From Bin25 sp965221765 (GTDB lineage: Bacteria > Bacteroidota > Bacteroidia > Flavobacteriales > Flavobacteriaceae): DNA of 64,000 bases. Both the position numbers and the translations under genes were made by a program. The notes beneath the pieces are model-generated. The model searched no databases. It saw only the letters and a list, made by a program, of their open reading frames with translations, and was not told where the DNA came from. The stretch spans positions 2,418,001 through 2,482,000 of the forward strand of contig OZ244911.1 in NCBI GenBank assembly GCA_965221765.1, read 5' to 3'. Below, piece after piece: positions 45,276 through 53,855 of the stretch (the first letter of the stretch is position 1; the number at the start of each line of letters is the position of its first letter).

Positions 45276-45623
45276 ATGCCAAGATCTAAAAATAGAGTTG
45301 CTTCTCGAGCTCGACGAAAAAAAATATTAAAATTTGCAAAAGGCTACTATGGTCGTAGAAAAAATGTATGGACCATTGCTAAAAATGCGGTCGAAAAAGG
45401 ATGGACCTATGCTTATCGTGATCGCCGAACCAAAAAAAGGAATTTCCGGGCTCTTTGGATTTTGAGGATTAATGCTGCGGCTAGACAACACGGACTTTCA
45501 TATAGTGATTTTATTCAAAAAGTCCACATTGCTAATATTAAACTCAATCGAAAAGTATTGGCCGATCTTGCTATGAACCACCCGGATGCATTTGAAGCCA
45601 TAGTCAAAAAGGTCAAGCCATAA
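45276..45623 (+). CDS. rplT: 50S ribosomal protein L20
   Basis: 115 residues. 'MPRSKNRVASRARRKKILKFAKGYYGRRKNVWTIAKNAV' and 'NAAARQHGLSYSDFI' are diagnostic. Early 23S assembly protein and, in many bacteria, autogenous repressor of this operon. Last gene of the thrS-infC-rpmI-rplT cluster. Confidence 0.97.
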   Translation: MPRSKNRVASRARRKKILKFAKGYYGRRKNVWTIAKNAVEKGWTYAYRDRRTKKRNFRALWILRINAAARQHGLSYSDFIQKVHIANIKLNRKVLADLAMNHPDAFEAIVKKVKP

Positions 45624-45691
45624 TTATTTTATTGTAACATTTTCCATACAATGACCGTTTATGGGAATGTAACCACTATTTTAATCGTTTT

Positions 45692-48229
45692 GTGAGGTCA
45701 CTATTTACAATCCTTGGTTGTTTGGGATTCTTGTTTTTAGGTATTTCACAACAACCTTCTAGTAATCGGCAAGGATTTAATAAAGATAATTTAAACCTAA
45801 TCCGTATGAGTGGTCAAATTGTCTCCCAACAGTCCAAAGAGCCATTGGCTTATGCTACGGTATTATTTCGTAATAATCGGCTTCCCAACCGACCACAAGG
45901 TGGGATTACAGATGACAATGGATTATTTGAAATTGAGATTGTTCCGGGTGATTATCTCATTGAAATCGAATTCATCGGTTTTGAAAGTTTGGTTATTAAT
46001 CAACAATCCTATTCAGAAACCACAGATTTAGGAATTATTGAATTGGCACTTAAGTCCAAAGAACTCGATGAAATTGAACTAGTTGGGGAACGAACTACTG
46101 TTGAAATCAAACTCGATAGAAAAATTTATAATGTGGGATCCGATATCACCGTTAGAGGGGGTAGTGTTTCTGATGTGCTAGATAATGTGCCTTCAGTGAG
46201 CGTCGATGTTGAAGGGAATGTTGCACTGAGAGGAAATAATAATGTCCGCATTTTAATCAATGGAAAACCATCCGGACTAGTTGGTCTTTCAGGACCTCAA
46301 GGATTACGATCTTTACCAGCCGAATCCATCCAACAGGTTGAAGTGATCACGTCTCCTTCGGCTCGATATAGCGCTGAGGGCACCGCTGGGATTTTGAATA
46401 TCATATTAAAAAAACAAGATTTATATGGTATTAATGGTAATTTAATTGGTAGTCTAGGAGAACCTGATCTGGCTAGTGGTTCTGCAACTATCAATTGGCG
46501 CAGAGAAAAATTTAATTTATTTACCACCAATTCCTATAACTACAGCAATAATTCGGGATATTTTTCTAATAATAACACTTATTACAACATAGATGCCCAA
46601 GGCGTCGATCAACCAGATAGTTTTTTATCCGAGTACCGTGATGCCAATCGAAAACACAATCAATATTTTACCACCCTCGGTTTGGAGTACTTTTTTGATG
46701 AAAAAACTTCTATGATTCTGAGTGGATTTTATAGAGAATCTAATGGGGAGGATCGCACGCCCAATGAAATTGAAGAATTCAATAGCGATCGAAATCGGAT
46801 TTCTTTTACTGAAAGAACTGAATTAGAAGAAGAAACAGATATTTCTAAGCAAATCAGTCTTAATTTTTTTAAAGACTATGAACAACGAGATCATCGGTTG
46901 ACAGGAACGCTACAGTATGAAGAAAGTTCTGAAGATGAACTAGCCAATATTACAAATGAATCTGTATTTCCTCACAATAGCCTCCTGCCAAGAGAACGAA
47001 ATATCACCATCGAAGAGGATCGACGCATATTGGTTCAAACCGATTATGTCAAACCTTATGAAAATGGCAATCAGTTTGAAATTGGATTTAGAGGAAACTA
47101 TACCAATCAATTGGTTGACTACCGCGTAAGCTTTACAAGAAACAGTAATGATTTTATATTAGATACTGATTTATCCAATGTATTGGAATACAAAGAGTAT
47201 ATTACAGCAGGCTATTCTCAATATGGCATTCAAGTTGATAAGTTTGGAGTATTGATGGGCCTGAGAGTCGAATATTCAAAAATTACAGTCCATCAAAAAA
47301 CGACCAATGATTTAAGTATTAGAGACTATACGGACTTTTTTCCAACAGTCAATATATCTTTAGAACTCAGTGAGAAAACATCATTTCAATTGGGATATAG
47401 TCGCAGAATAAGCCGACCCCGATCTCGATATATCAATCCTTTTCCTTCAAGATCGAGTGTTACCAATTTATTTCAAGGCAATCCAGATTTGGATCCTACC
47501 TATTCCAACTCTTTTGATCTAGGTATTTTGAGACGCTGGGATAAAATGACATTCAATGCTTCAACCTATTACTCTATAGCCAATAATAATTTCGTTTTCG
47601 TTAATGAAGATACGGGCATAATGGTCACTATAAGCGGAGATTCAGATAACCCCAATCGTCCACTTACTCAAGTGCCAGTGATTAGAAGATCTCCTGTCAA
47701 CTTAACCTCCAATACTCGTTTAGGCACTGAGTTTACCCTTTCATGGTTTCCATCTCGAGATTTTCGGTTGAATGGAAATTTCAATGTTTTTAATTCTTCA
47801 ACCAAAGGAGATCATAATGGAATCAACTATGATGCATCGAACCTAAGTTGGTTTGCTCGATTGAATGCCAACATACGACTTCCCTTTGATATTGATATGC
47901 AATTGCGAGGGTTTTACTTTGGCCCATCTGAAAATGCCATCAATAAGAGACGTGGCAACTTTATCGCCTCCGGAGCGCTCAATAAACGAATCTTTAAGGA
48001 AAAAGGAACCATTTCATTCAGAGCCTCTGATATTTTTAATTCGGCAAAAAGACAGATTGAAACCTTTGCCCCAACCTTTTATAGCGAAACTGAAATACAA
48101 TGGCGACCGCCCACCTTTGTGCTTTCTCTAAGTTATATCATCAATGAACGACGGGATAATCGACGTCGAAGCCAAGGCAGAGGCGATAATGGTGGTGGAT
48201 TCCAAGAAGGGGAAGGATTTGATTTTTAA
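45692..48229 (+). CDS. TonB-dependent receptor-like outer-membrane barrel protein
   Basis: 845 residues with GTG start and signal peptide (about 1-20). A carboxypeptidase-D-like domain spans about 38-118 ('SGQIVSQQSKEPLAYATVLF...ITDDNGLFEIEI'). A plug domain follows ('GGSVSDVLDNVPSVSVDVEGNVALRGNNNVRILINGKPSGL', about 155-195), then a long beta-barrel ending in a Gly/Arg-rich tail. This is the 'outer membrane beta-barrel family' type of Bacteroidota receptor. The substrate is unknown; it would depend on ExbB/ExbD energy. Confidence 0.88.
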   Translation: MRSLFTILGCLGFLFLGISQQPSSNRQGFNKDNLNLIRMSGQIVSQQSKEPLAYATVLFRNNRLPNRPQGGITDDNGLFEIEIVPGDYLIEIEFIGFESLVINQQSYSETTDLGIIELALKSKELDEIELVGERTTVEIKLDRKIYNVGSDITVRGGSVSDVLDNVPSVSVDVEGNVALRGNNNVRILINGKPSGLVGLSGPQGLRSLPAESIQQVEVITSPSARYSAEGTAGILNIILKKQDLYGINGNLIGSLGEPDLASGSATINWRREKFNLFTTNSYNYSNNSGYFSNNNTYYNIDAQGVDQPDSFLSEYRDANRKHNQYFTTLGLEYFFDEKTSMILSGFYRESNGEDRTPNEIEEFNSDRNRISFTERTELEEETDISKQISLNFFKDYEQRDHRLTGTLQYEESSEDELANITNESVFPHNSLLPRERNITIEEDRRILVQTDYVKPYENGNQFEIGFRGNYTNQLVDYRVSFTRNSNDFILDTDLSNVLEYKEYITAGYSQYGIQVDKFGVLMGLRVEYSKITVHQKTTNDLSIRDYTDFFPTVNISLELSEKTSFQLGYSRRISRPRSRYINPFPSRSSVTNLFQGNPDLDPTYSNSFDLGILRRWDKMTFNASTYYSIANNNFVFVNEDTGIMVTISGDSDNPNRPLTQVPVIRRSPVNLTSNTRLGTEFTLSWFPSRDFRLNGNFNVFNSSTKGDHNGINYDASNLSWFARLNANIRLPFDIDMQLRGFYFGPSENAINKRRGNFIASGALNKRIFKEKGTISFRASDIFNSAKRQIETFAPTFYSETEIQWRPPTFVLSLSYIINERRDNRRRSQGRGDNGGGFQEGEGFDF

Positions 48230-48581
48230 ATGACACCATGATTGCTTAGCATATTAAATGTAACCTAAGTGCATTTTAATAGGAGAACCCTTTACGCTCA
48301 AAAATTGATTAAGAGAAATCAGCTTCCAATAAAATTTAGGGAATTATACACCTTCGTAACCACATAGGTAGTTGAGCGTATCGCCTATACGCTATTTTCC
48401 TTGCTGTCCATGATGAACTGACCTTATCGGCTTAGAGAACATCTCTCTGATTTCCTCATCAGAGACCCTCGGCATATAATGTCTTCTTTGAAATCCCTCG
48501 AGGTCGGTTGATAAGTGGATAGTTTATTCTTAGTAAGAGATTTGCAGCGGAAAGTTTCTATATAAATTGCTCTATTTGAAA
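48230..48581. other. 352-base intergenic stretch before the restriction gene
   Basis: No gene recognised. One perfect 8-bp inverted repeat TCTCTGAT/ATCAGAGA with 6-base loop (48444-48465) lacks a T run. Three-frame readings are full of stops; it may be worn-out mobile DNA marking the edge of the accessory stretch. Confidence 0.4.
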
Positions 48582-49250
48582 CTATAACCAAATATCATCT
48601 TTGTTCTTCCAATACTTTTTTATTTCTTCAAACCTTTTTATTCTAGTCCCTATTATCTTATCAATTTCTTTTGAGTAGAATTCTAAAACATTGTCGCACA
48701 ACTTTAACATCCAAAACTTCCTCGACTGATGTTCCGCAATTTCAATTCTATTGGAATTTGCTATTTGAATCTGTCCCCATCCAAGAGCTCCCAGGGTCAA
48801 ACAATTCCAATCAATAAATTCTATTGGCGAAAATATAACTTCTGATACTTTTGGTAAGTTATTATTGATCGAGTATTTTATTATCAAAAGAGAAAAGAAA
48901 TCCATATCTGACTCATAAAGTCTTGTTAGCCTTTCTACAGAAGTTAAATTGGGCATATTGAAATTGGTGTTTTCATTGTGTGTTTTGACATCTATCATTG
49001 AATAAAATCCATTCACATCAGTAAATGCAATGTCTGCCATAGCTCGTCTAGCAAAGTCATTACTATAATTCTTACACCAATTTCCTAATAGAGCACGAAA
49101 ATCATCTCTTAATATATCTTCATAAGTATCCCCTAAAGCTCGAGGACTATTGATAGAAGTAGGGAAATTATCTTCTAAAGAATTGAGATGTTTTTTGACA
49201 TTAAAAGCGATTTTGGTATGATGGCCTTGGTAGTAAAAAGGAGATTTCAT
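48582..49250 (-). CDS. Type II restriction endonuclease, PD-(D/E)XK type
   Basis: 222 residues from the ATG at 49250. A longer open reading from 49346 overlaps the methyltransferase and is not needed. The nuclease core is 'RAMADIAFTDVNGFYSMIDVKTHNENT', with D73 and D87-V-K89 as the likely metal-binding Asp and catalytic D-x-K. The arrangement recalls EcoRV/HincII-like enzymes, though I cannot assign a site. The start lies 4 bases beyond the stop that the methyltransferase would have in its ON frame. The coding frame is intact. Confidence 0.75.
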   Translation of the reverse strand: MKSPFYYQGHHTKIAFNVKKHLNSLEDNFPTSINSPRALGDTYEDILRDDFRALLGNWCKNYSNDFARRAMADIAFTDVNGFYSMIDVKTHNENTNFNMPNLTSVERLTRLYESDMDFFSLLIIKYSINNNLPKVSEVIFSPIEFIDWNCLTLGALGWGQIQIANSNRIEIAEHQSRKFWMLKLCDNVLEFYSKEIDKIIGTRIKRFEEIKKYWKNKDDIWL

Positions 49251-49254
49251 CTTA

Positions 49255-50194
49255 CTAATTCTTTTTTTGAATTGTAAGTGAATTTCTCTCCCAAAATACA
49301 CCATCAAAGTACCCTTGAATTGAACGATTCCCTTTTGACTGGTCAATCCTTTTCAGAGCCCAACATAAAAACTCTAAATTGTTATCTACACCACACCATT
49401 GCCTACCTAATTTTTCAGCAACAACAGCAGTAGTTCCACTACCAATAAAGGGATCAAAAACTACCCCCCCCCTTTTTTGAGCTAGATAAAATTAATTTCG
49501 CAATAAGTTTTTCAGGTTTTTGAGTTGGATGGGGAGTATTTTCGGGCATAGACCAAAAAGGGACGGTTACATCTGTCCATATATTTGAAGGAAATGTTAA
49601 TCTAAAATTCCCCATTTTTTCTTCTTGCCAATCTTTAGGCTTGCCTTTGATACGGTAGGGGGCGATTACTTTTCTCTTAAGTTTTATTTTATCAGCGGAA
49701 AAATAATAATTTTTTGATTTAGTGCAATACCAAATGTCTTCAGAGTTGTTTTTAAAGTTTGTTTTTGAGCCTCTACCCTTTTCTCTTTCCCAAGTTATCC
49801 TATTTCTCACATTAAATCCATCATAAAGAATAGGCGATATTATTGATGAAGTAGACCAATCTGAACAAACATATAGGGTAGCATCTGATTTCATTAAAGG
49901 ATAAATACCGTCAATAATTTTTCTAAAATAAACTTCATAATCTTCCTTTTCCCTCTTTTTAAACAAATTACCATTGTAATCTTTTCTTAAATTATAAGGA
50001 GGATCAATTATCATTAAATCAACAAAATTTTTAGGTAAATATTCTACAGTTGTAAAAAAATCACCTAAAATTAATCTTTTCAGAATGTTGTCAATTGATT
50101 GATTTTTATCTACTCTAAGTAACTCTCTTGAAAATTTTTGAATTTCAGACTTTGAGCATTTTAATGTTTTATTTCTACCTACTAAATTTCCCAT
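49255..50194 (-). CDS. Beta-class DNA adenine methyltransferase, frame-shifted at a G9 run (phase-variable)
   Basis: From ATG 50194 the frame encodes the catalytic motif IV 'IIDPPYNL' (about 63-70) and 'PHPTQKPEKLIAKLIL' (motif X region), then hits A6G9 and stops at 49454. After removal of one G the next 70 codons read VVFDPFIGSGTTAVVAEKLGRQ..., the SAM-binding motif I, ending at TAG 49255 for 312 residues. The motif order IV-X-I marks the beta class, and DPPY points to N6-adenine. As sequenced it lacks the SAM site and should be inactive. Partner of the downstream endonuclease. Confidence 0.85.
49464..49472 (-). repeat. Homopolymer G9 switch tract in the methyltransferase
   Basis: Nine C on the plus strand (nine G in the coding strand), preceded by six A in the coding strand. 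Eight G (or eleven) give the full-length frame; nine give a stop four codons later. Long G runs slip readily during replication. Confidence 0.85.
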
Positions 50195-50197
50195 CAC

Positions 50198-50503
50198 TCC
50201 CTTTACTAAATGATTATTTTCTATTCCTACTGTGCTACTCCGCTTAACCTATCAACTCTATGTTATACATAGTGCAAAATTAAATTTTCCCAATGAATTG
50301 TATCGAGTGGTTATAAAGGTATATAATTCCCAAAATTTAATTCGAGTCAAAAAATGACTCAAAACAAATCCAAAGATTTTTAATTCAAGGAAATCTCTAC
50401 TAGTTAGACTGATTGACGGGCCTCGCACGAAAGAGATGTATAGCTTTAAAATTTAGTTTTTTTTAATTTCTATTATTTGAAAGGCTCTATAATCAATACT
50501 GAT
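50198..50503. other. 306-base intergenic stretch
   Basis: Upstream of the methyltransferase and downstream of the broken outer-membrane gene. No gene, terminator or full promoter consensus recognised. Confidence 0.4.
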
Positions 50504-51428
50504 TTATAGATTAATCTTGACTCCAAAATCAAGACTTATGGAATAAATCGTATCGATTTGAGTATAAGATTGAACGGGTTCAGAACCATCTAATCTTAAA
50601 TTTGGTGGATGACTTCTTAGAGGATCCCAAACTAATTCCTCCGATTCTAATTTTCCATAGTTTATATAGTTTATTTTAAAAATAAACGATGCTCTATGGC
50701 TAATCGGGTATTCAAAGTCCTCCAAAAATTTTGAAAGAACTAGTGTTGTCTCTCATCGGCCCAAATGCAGAACTAACCGATCCTGCTAAATTTTGTTTTA
50801 TTTGATCTGCATTATCAAGTTTATTAATGGCTTCTTCATTATTAATACGTTTTGGATCATGGAATCTCGCCCAGACACTCGCATATTCCACATGTAAACT
50901 ACTAACACCAATTCCCACACCAACATAGGGGCTTAGAGACCCTAATCTCGATATTTTAAATATGACATTTCCATAGAAACTACTCGACTTTAAATCACCT
51001 AAACGCTCTTGAGCTTTATAAATTTCACCTTCTATTTTTTCTCGATCAATGCCACTAGATTCAAAACCATTGACATCTGAGGTTTTATTATATGAGGCCA
51101 TCGAAAAATGATGTTCCAATTCAATTGCCATAAAAGAATTCATCTAAATCCCTAATCCAAGACTTCCCAATCGACCGATAGTCATCCCATAATTGACCGA
51201 ATACTCATCTCCTATTCCTCTGATCTTATCATTACAACTTGGTATGAGTAAATAATTCGGATTGATGTATTCATCACAATAACTAAATCTATCGTTGGAA
51301 AATCCTTCCATTTTCAGACTAGGATGATAGCTAAACCCCAAGTTTAAAGTAGAGTATAATTCTAGTTGACCCCGTGTTGATGTATTAAATAGGATAAAAA
51401 CAAAAAAGCAGTAAATAGTTTTTTTCAT
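50504..51428 (-). pseudogene. Outer-membrane beta-barrel protein, interrupted
   Basis: Reading from ATG 51428 there is a signal peptide ('KKTIYCFFVFILFNTSTRGQ') and barrel strands. An in-frame TAG (51144-51146) then splits 'LGLGI' from 'MNSFMAIELEHHF'. The frame continues with 'FYGNVIFKISRLGSLSPYVGVGIGVSS' until a one-base shift near 50720. The last part 'FEYPISHRASFIFKINYI' ends with the C-terminal strand 'YSISLDFGVKINL'. About 300 residues in all, an opacity/OmpA-like porin family barrel. One nonsense and one frameshift make it a pseudogene. Confidence 0.75.
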
Positions 51429-51603
51429 AGAATTATAAGGCGCTAAAATGGATTTGCATTTTTAATACAAGTCACTAAGAATTAATAACAAAAAACAAGA
51501 AGGTAGAAACCAAGAGTACACTACAATGCAATAAGCCCCTATTAAGTTTTTATTGCAATTTCCCTCGTCCAATATAGAACAAAAAGGGTGATGGATAAAA
51601 ATA

Positions 51604-51777
51604 TTATGGCCGTTTAGTAGATTTTTTATGTTTTAAAAAGGCTTTCACTTTTTCAATCATTGGACCAAAAATCCAATATGGAACAAGAAATGCAGCTAAA
51701 AAAATCATGAGCCAAAACCCCATAAGCACAATAGTTGTAAATACTATAAAGCCTAAGTATTGATCGAATTCAAACAT
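51604..51777 (-). CDS. Small membrane protein
   Basis: 57 residues, one long hydrophobic segment (about 8-40, possibly two short spans) and a basic tail 'KAFLKHKKSTKRP'. Good start ATG at 51777. It sits in the 485-base gap between the broken barrel gene and fumC, transcribed away from fumC. Composition looks like a real small inner-membrane protein; no family recognised. The rest of the gap (51429-51603, 51778-51913) holds nothing clear. Confidence 0.5.
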   Translation of the reverse strand: MFEFDQYLGFIVFTTIVLMGFWLMIFLAAFLVPYWIFGPMIEKVKAFLKHKKSTKRP

Positions 51778-51913
51778 CACAGAGTTTCTAGCAAATGTAC
51801 AATAATCTAGTTTCTCTCATAACAAGAGAAAATATCTTTTTTCTCAACTCCTAAAGAGGTTATGGTTGACGATTAACTAATTTTGGGCTCAATTCATTTC
51901 TAATCCTTTTTTT

Positions 51914-53314
51914 GTGAAATATCGTCTTGAAAAAGATACGCTAGGTATTGTTGAAGTTCCAAAAGATGCTCTTTGGGGACCACAGACCCAACGTTCTATC
52001 AATAACTTTAAAATTGGACCTCCTGCTTCCATGCCCATCGAAATAATCTATGGTTTTGCTATCGTAAAAAAGGCGGCTGCTTATGCCAACCATCAACTGA
52101 GTGTACTGAGTGAATTCAAAAGAGATTTGATTGTTCAAGTATGTGATGAAATACTCCATGGAACATTAGACACCCATTTTCCTCTTGTGATTTGGCAAAC
52201 CGGATCGGGGACTCAAACCAATATGAATGTCAATGAAGTGATTGCTAATAAAGCTCAAATCAATCAAAACAAAGAAATAGGTGGGGACCCACCCGTCCTC
52301 AAACCCAATGATGATGTGAATAAATCTCAATCTTCTAACGATACATTTCCTACGGCAATGCATATTGCAACGTACCAAAAAATTCACCACCACACCATAG
52401 TTCAAATTGAGCGATTAACTGACATTTTAGAGACCAAAGCCAAACAATTTGAAAAGATTGTTAAAATTGGCCGCACCCATATGATGGATGCTACCCCATT
52501 GACATTGGGTCAAGAATTTTCAGGGTATGTCCATCAATTAAAAACAGGCTTGGAGACCCTAAAACAATCTATGAATCATCTATCAGAATTAGCAATTGGC
52601 GGAACCGCTGTTGGAACAGGATTGAATACGCCCAACGGATATGATGAACTTGTTGTGAAATTCATTTCTGATTTCACACAACTTCCTTTTAAAACAGCCA
52701 CTAATAAATTTGAAGCTTTATCTTCTCACGATGCCATTATAGGGACTCATAATGCACTAAAAAAATTGGCTGTTAGTCTGAATAAGATAGGCAATGATAT
52801 ACGGATGTTGGCCTCTGGACCAAGAAGTGGGTTGGGAGAGCTATCTCTTCCTTCTAATGAACCGGGAAGTTCTATTATGCCAGGTAAAGTGAATCCTACA
52901 CAATGTGAAGCGTTGACGATGGTTTGTTCTCAAATTATAGGAAATGATGTTGCTCTATCCGTTGGAGGGACCCAAGGCCACTTTCAACTGAATGTATTCA
53001 AGCCGATGATAGCCTATAATATCTTACAATCGGCCATCTTATTGGGCGATGTCTGTAAAAGTTTTGGGGAGAACTGTGTGGCTGGTATTGAAGCCCGAAT
53101 AGAGCGCATTGAAGAATTAGTCGATAATTCTCTGATGCTAGTGACAGCCTTAAATCCAAAAATTGGGTACTATAAAGCCGCCGAAATTGCTCAAAAAGCT
53201 TATACAGAAAATACCACTTTAAAACAAGCTTGTCTTGCCTTGGGTTATTTGACTTCAGAAGAATTTGACTCGATAGTCCACGTTGAAAAAATGACCAGGC
53301 CCAATCAATCATAG
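51914..53314 (+). CDS. fumC: Class II fumarate hydratase
   Basis: 466 residues, GTG start. Iron-independent fumarase of the aspartase/fumarase superfamily. Motifs: 'TGSGTQTNMNVNEVIANKA', 'NDDVNKSQSSNDTFPTAMHIA', 'GRTHMMDATPLTLGQEFSGY' and the signature 'GSSIMPGKVNPTQCEALTMVC' with the catalytic Ser. Intact core gene lying inside the stretch of degraded accessory genes. Confidence 0.96.
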   Translation: MKYRLEKDTLGIVEVPKDALWGPQTQRSINNFKIGPPASMPIEIIYGFAIVKKAAAYANHQLSVLSEFKRDLIVQVCDEILHGTLDTHFPLVIWQTGSGTQTNMNVNEVIANKAQINQNKEIGGDPPVLKPNDDVNKSQSSNDTFPTAMHIATYQKIHHHTIVQIERLTDILETKAKQFEKIVKIGRTHMMDATPLTLGQEFSGYVHQLKTGLETLKQSMNHLSELAIGGTAVGTGLNTPNGYDELVVKFISDFTQLPFKTATNKFEALSSHDAIIGTHNALKKLAVSLNKIGNDIRMLASGPRSGLGELSLPSNEPGSSIMPGKVNPTQCEALTMVCSQIIGNDVALSVGGTQGHFQLNVFKPMIAYNILQSAILLGDVCKSFGENCVAGIEARIERIEELVDNSLMLVTALNPKIGYYKAAEIAQKAYTENTTLKQACLALGYLTSEEFDSIVHVEKMTRPNQS

Positions 53315-53317
53315 ATT

Positions 53318-53795
53318 ATGAAAAAATTCTATATGTCCATTGTTCCTTATGAAGAAAAACATCACCAAGCATTTATTGATTTGAATATGCATTGGCTGGA
53401 ACAATATTTTAAAGCTGAGACCTATGATCAAAAGCAATTGGAACAATGTCAAGAAATGATTATTGACCCTGGTGGTTGTATCTTTATTGGAACGGTAGAG
53501 CAAAAACCTATTGGAACCTATGCACTAGTTAAAATTGATAATCAATCTGCTGAATTCAGTAAAATGGCTATTGATATGGATTACAAGGAATAGGCTTAGG
53601 AAAACAACTGATGGAGCACAGTATTGACACAGCAAAAAAATGAATTTTCAGAAACTTGTTCTTTACACTCATTGCAGATTAGAAAGGGCCATTCACATTT
53701 ATAAAAAGTTCGGATTTCAAACCATCAACGTAGAATCTAATTGTCCCTATGAAAGGTGCAATAAAAAAATGGAATTAGACTTAGCATTGAAATAA
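53318..53795 (+). pseudogene. GNAT acetyltransferase with two frameshifts
   Basis: The frame from ATG 53318 reads 'IVPYEEKHHQAFIDLNMHWLEQYF...IFIGTVEQKPIGTYALVKID' and stops at 53593. A one-base shift gives 'GLGKQLMEHSIDTAKK', the acetyl-CoA loop. A second shift at an A7 run gives 'LVLYTHCRLERAIHIYKKFGF...CPYERCNKKMELDL' to TAA 53795. Assembled, this is a normal GNAT of about 158 residues. It starts 3 bases after fumC. As it stands no functional enzyme is made. Confidence 0.75.
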
Positions 53796-53855
53796 AAAGT
53801 AATTTTACACAACAATCTTTTAAAAACTATTAACACCAATGTTGATTTAATTACA

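Noticed and set aside
49256..49346. Upstream start at 49346 for the restriction endonuclease
   Set aside because: It would overlap the ON-frame methyltransferase C-terminus and adds sequence unlike the rest; ATG 49250 fits the operon geometry.
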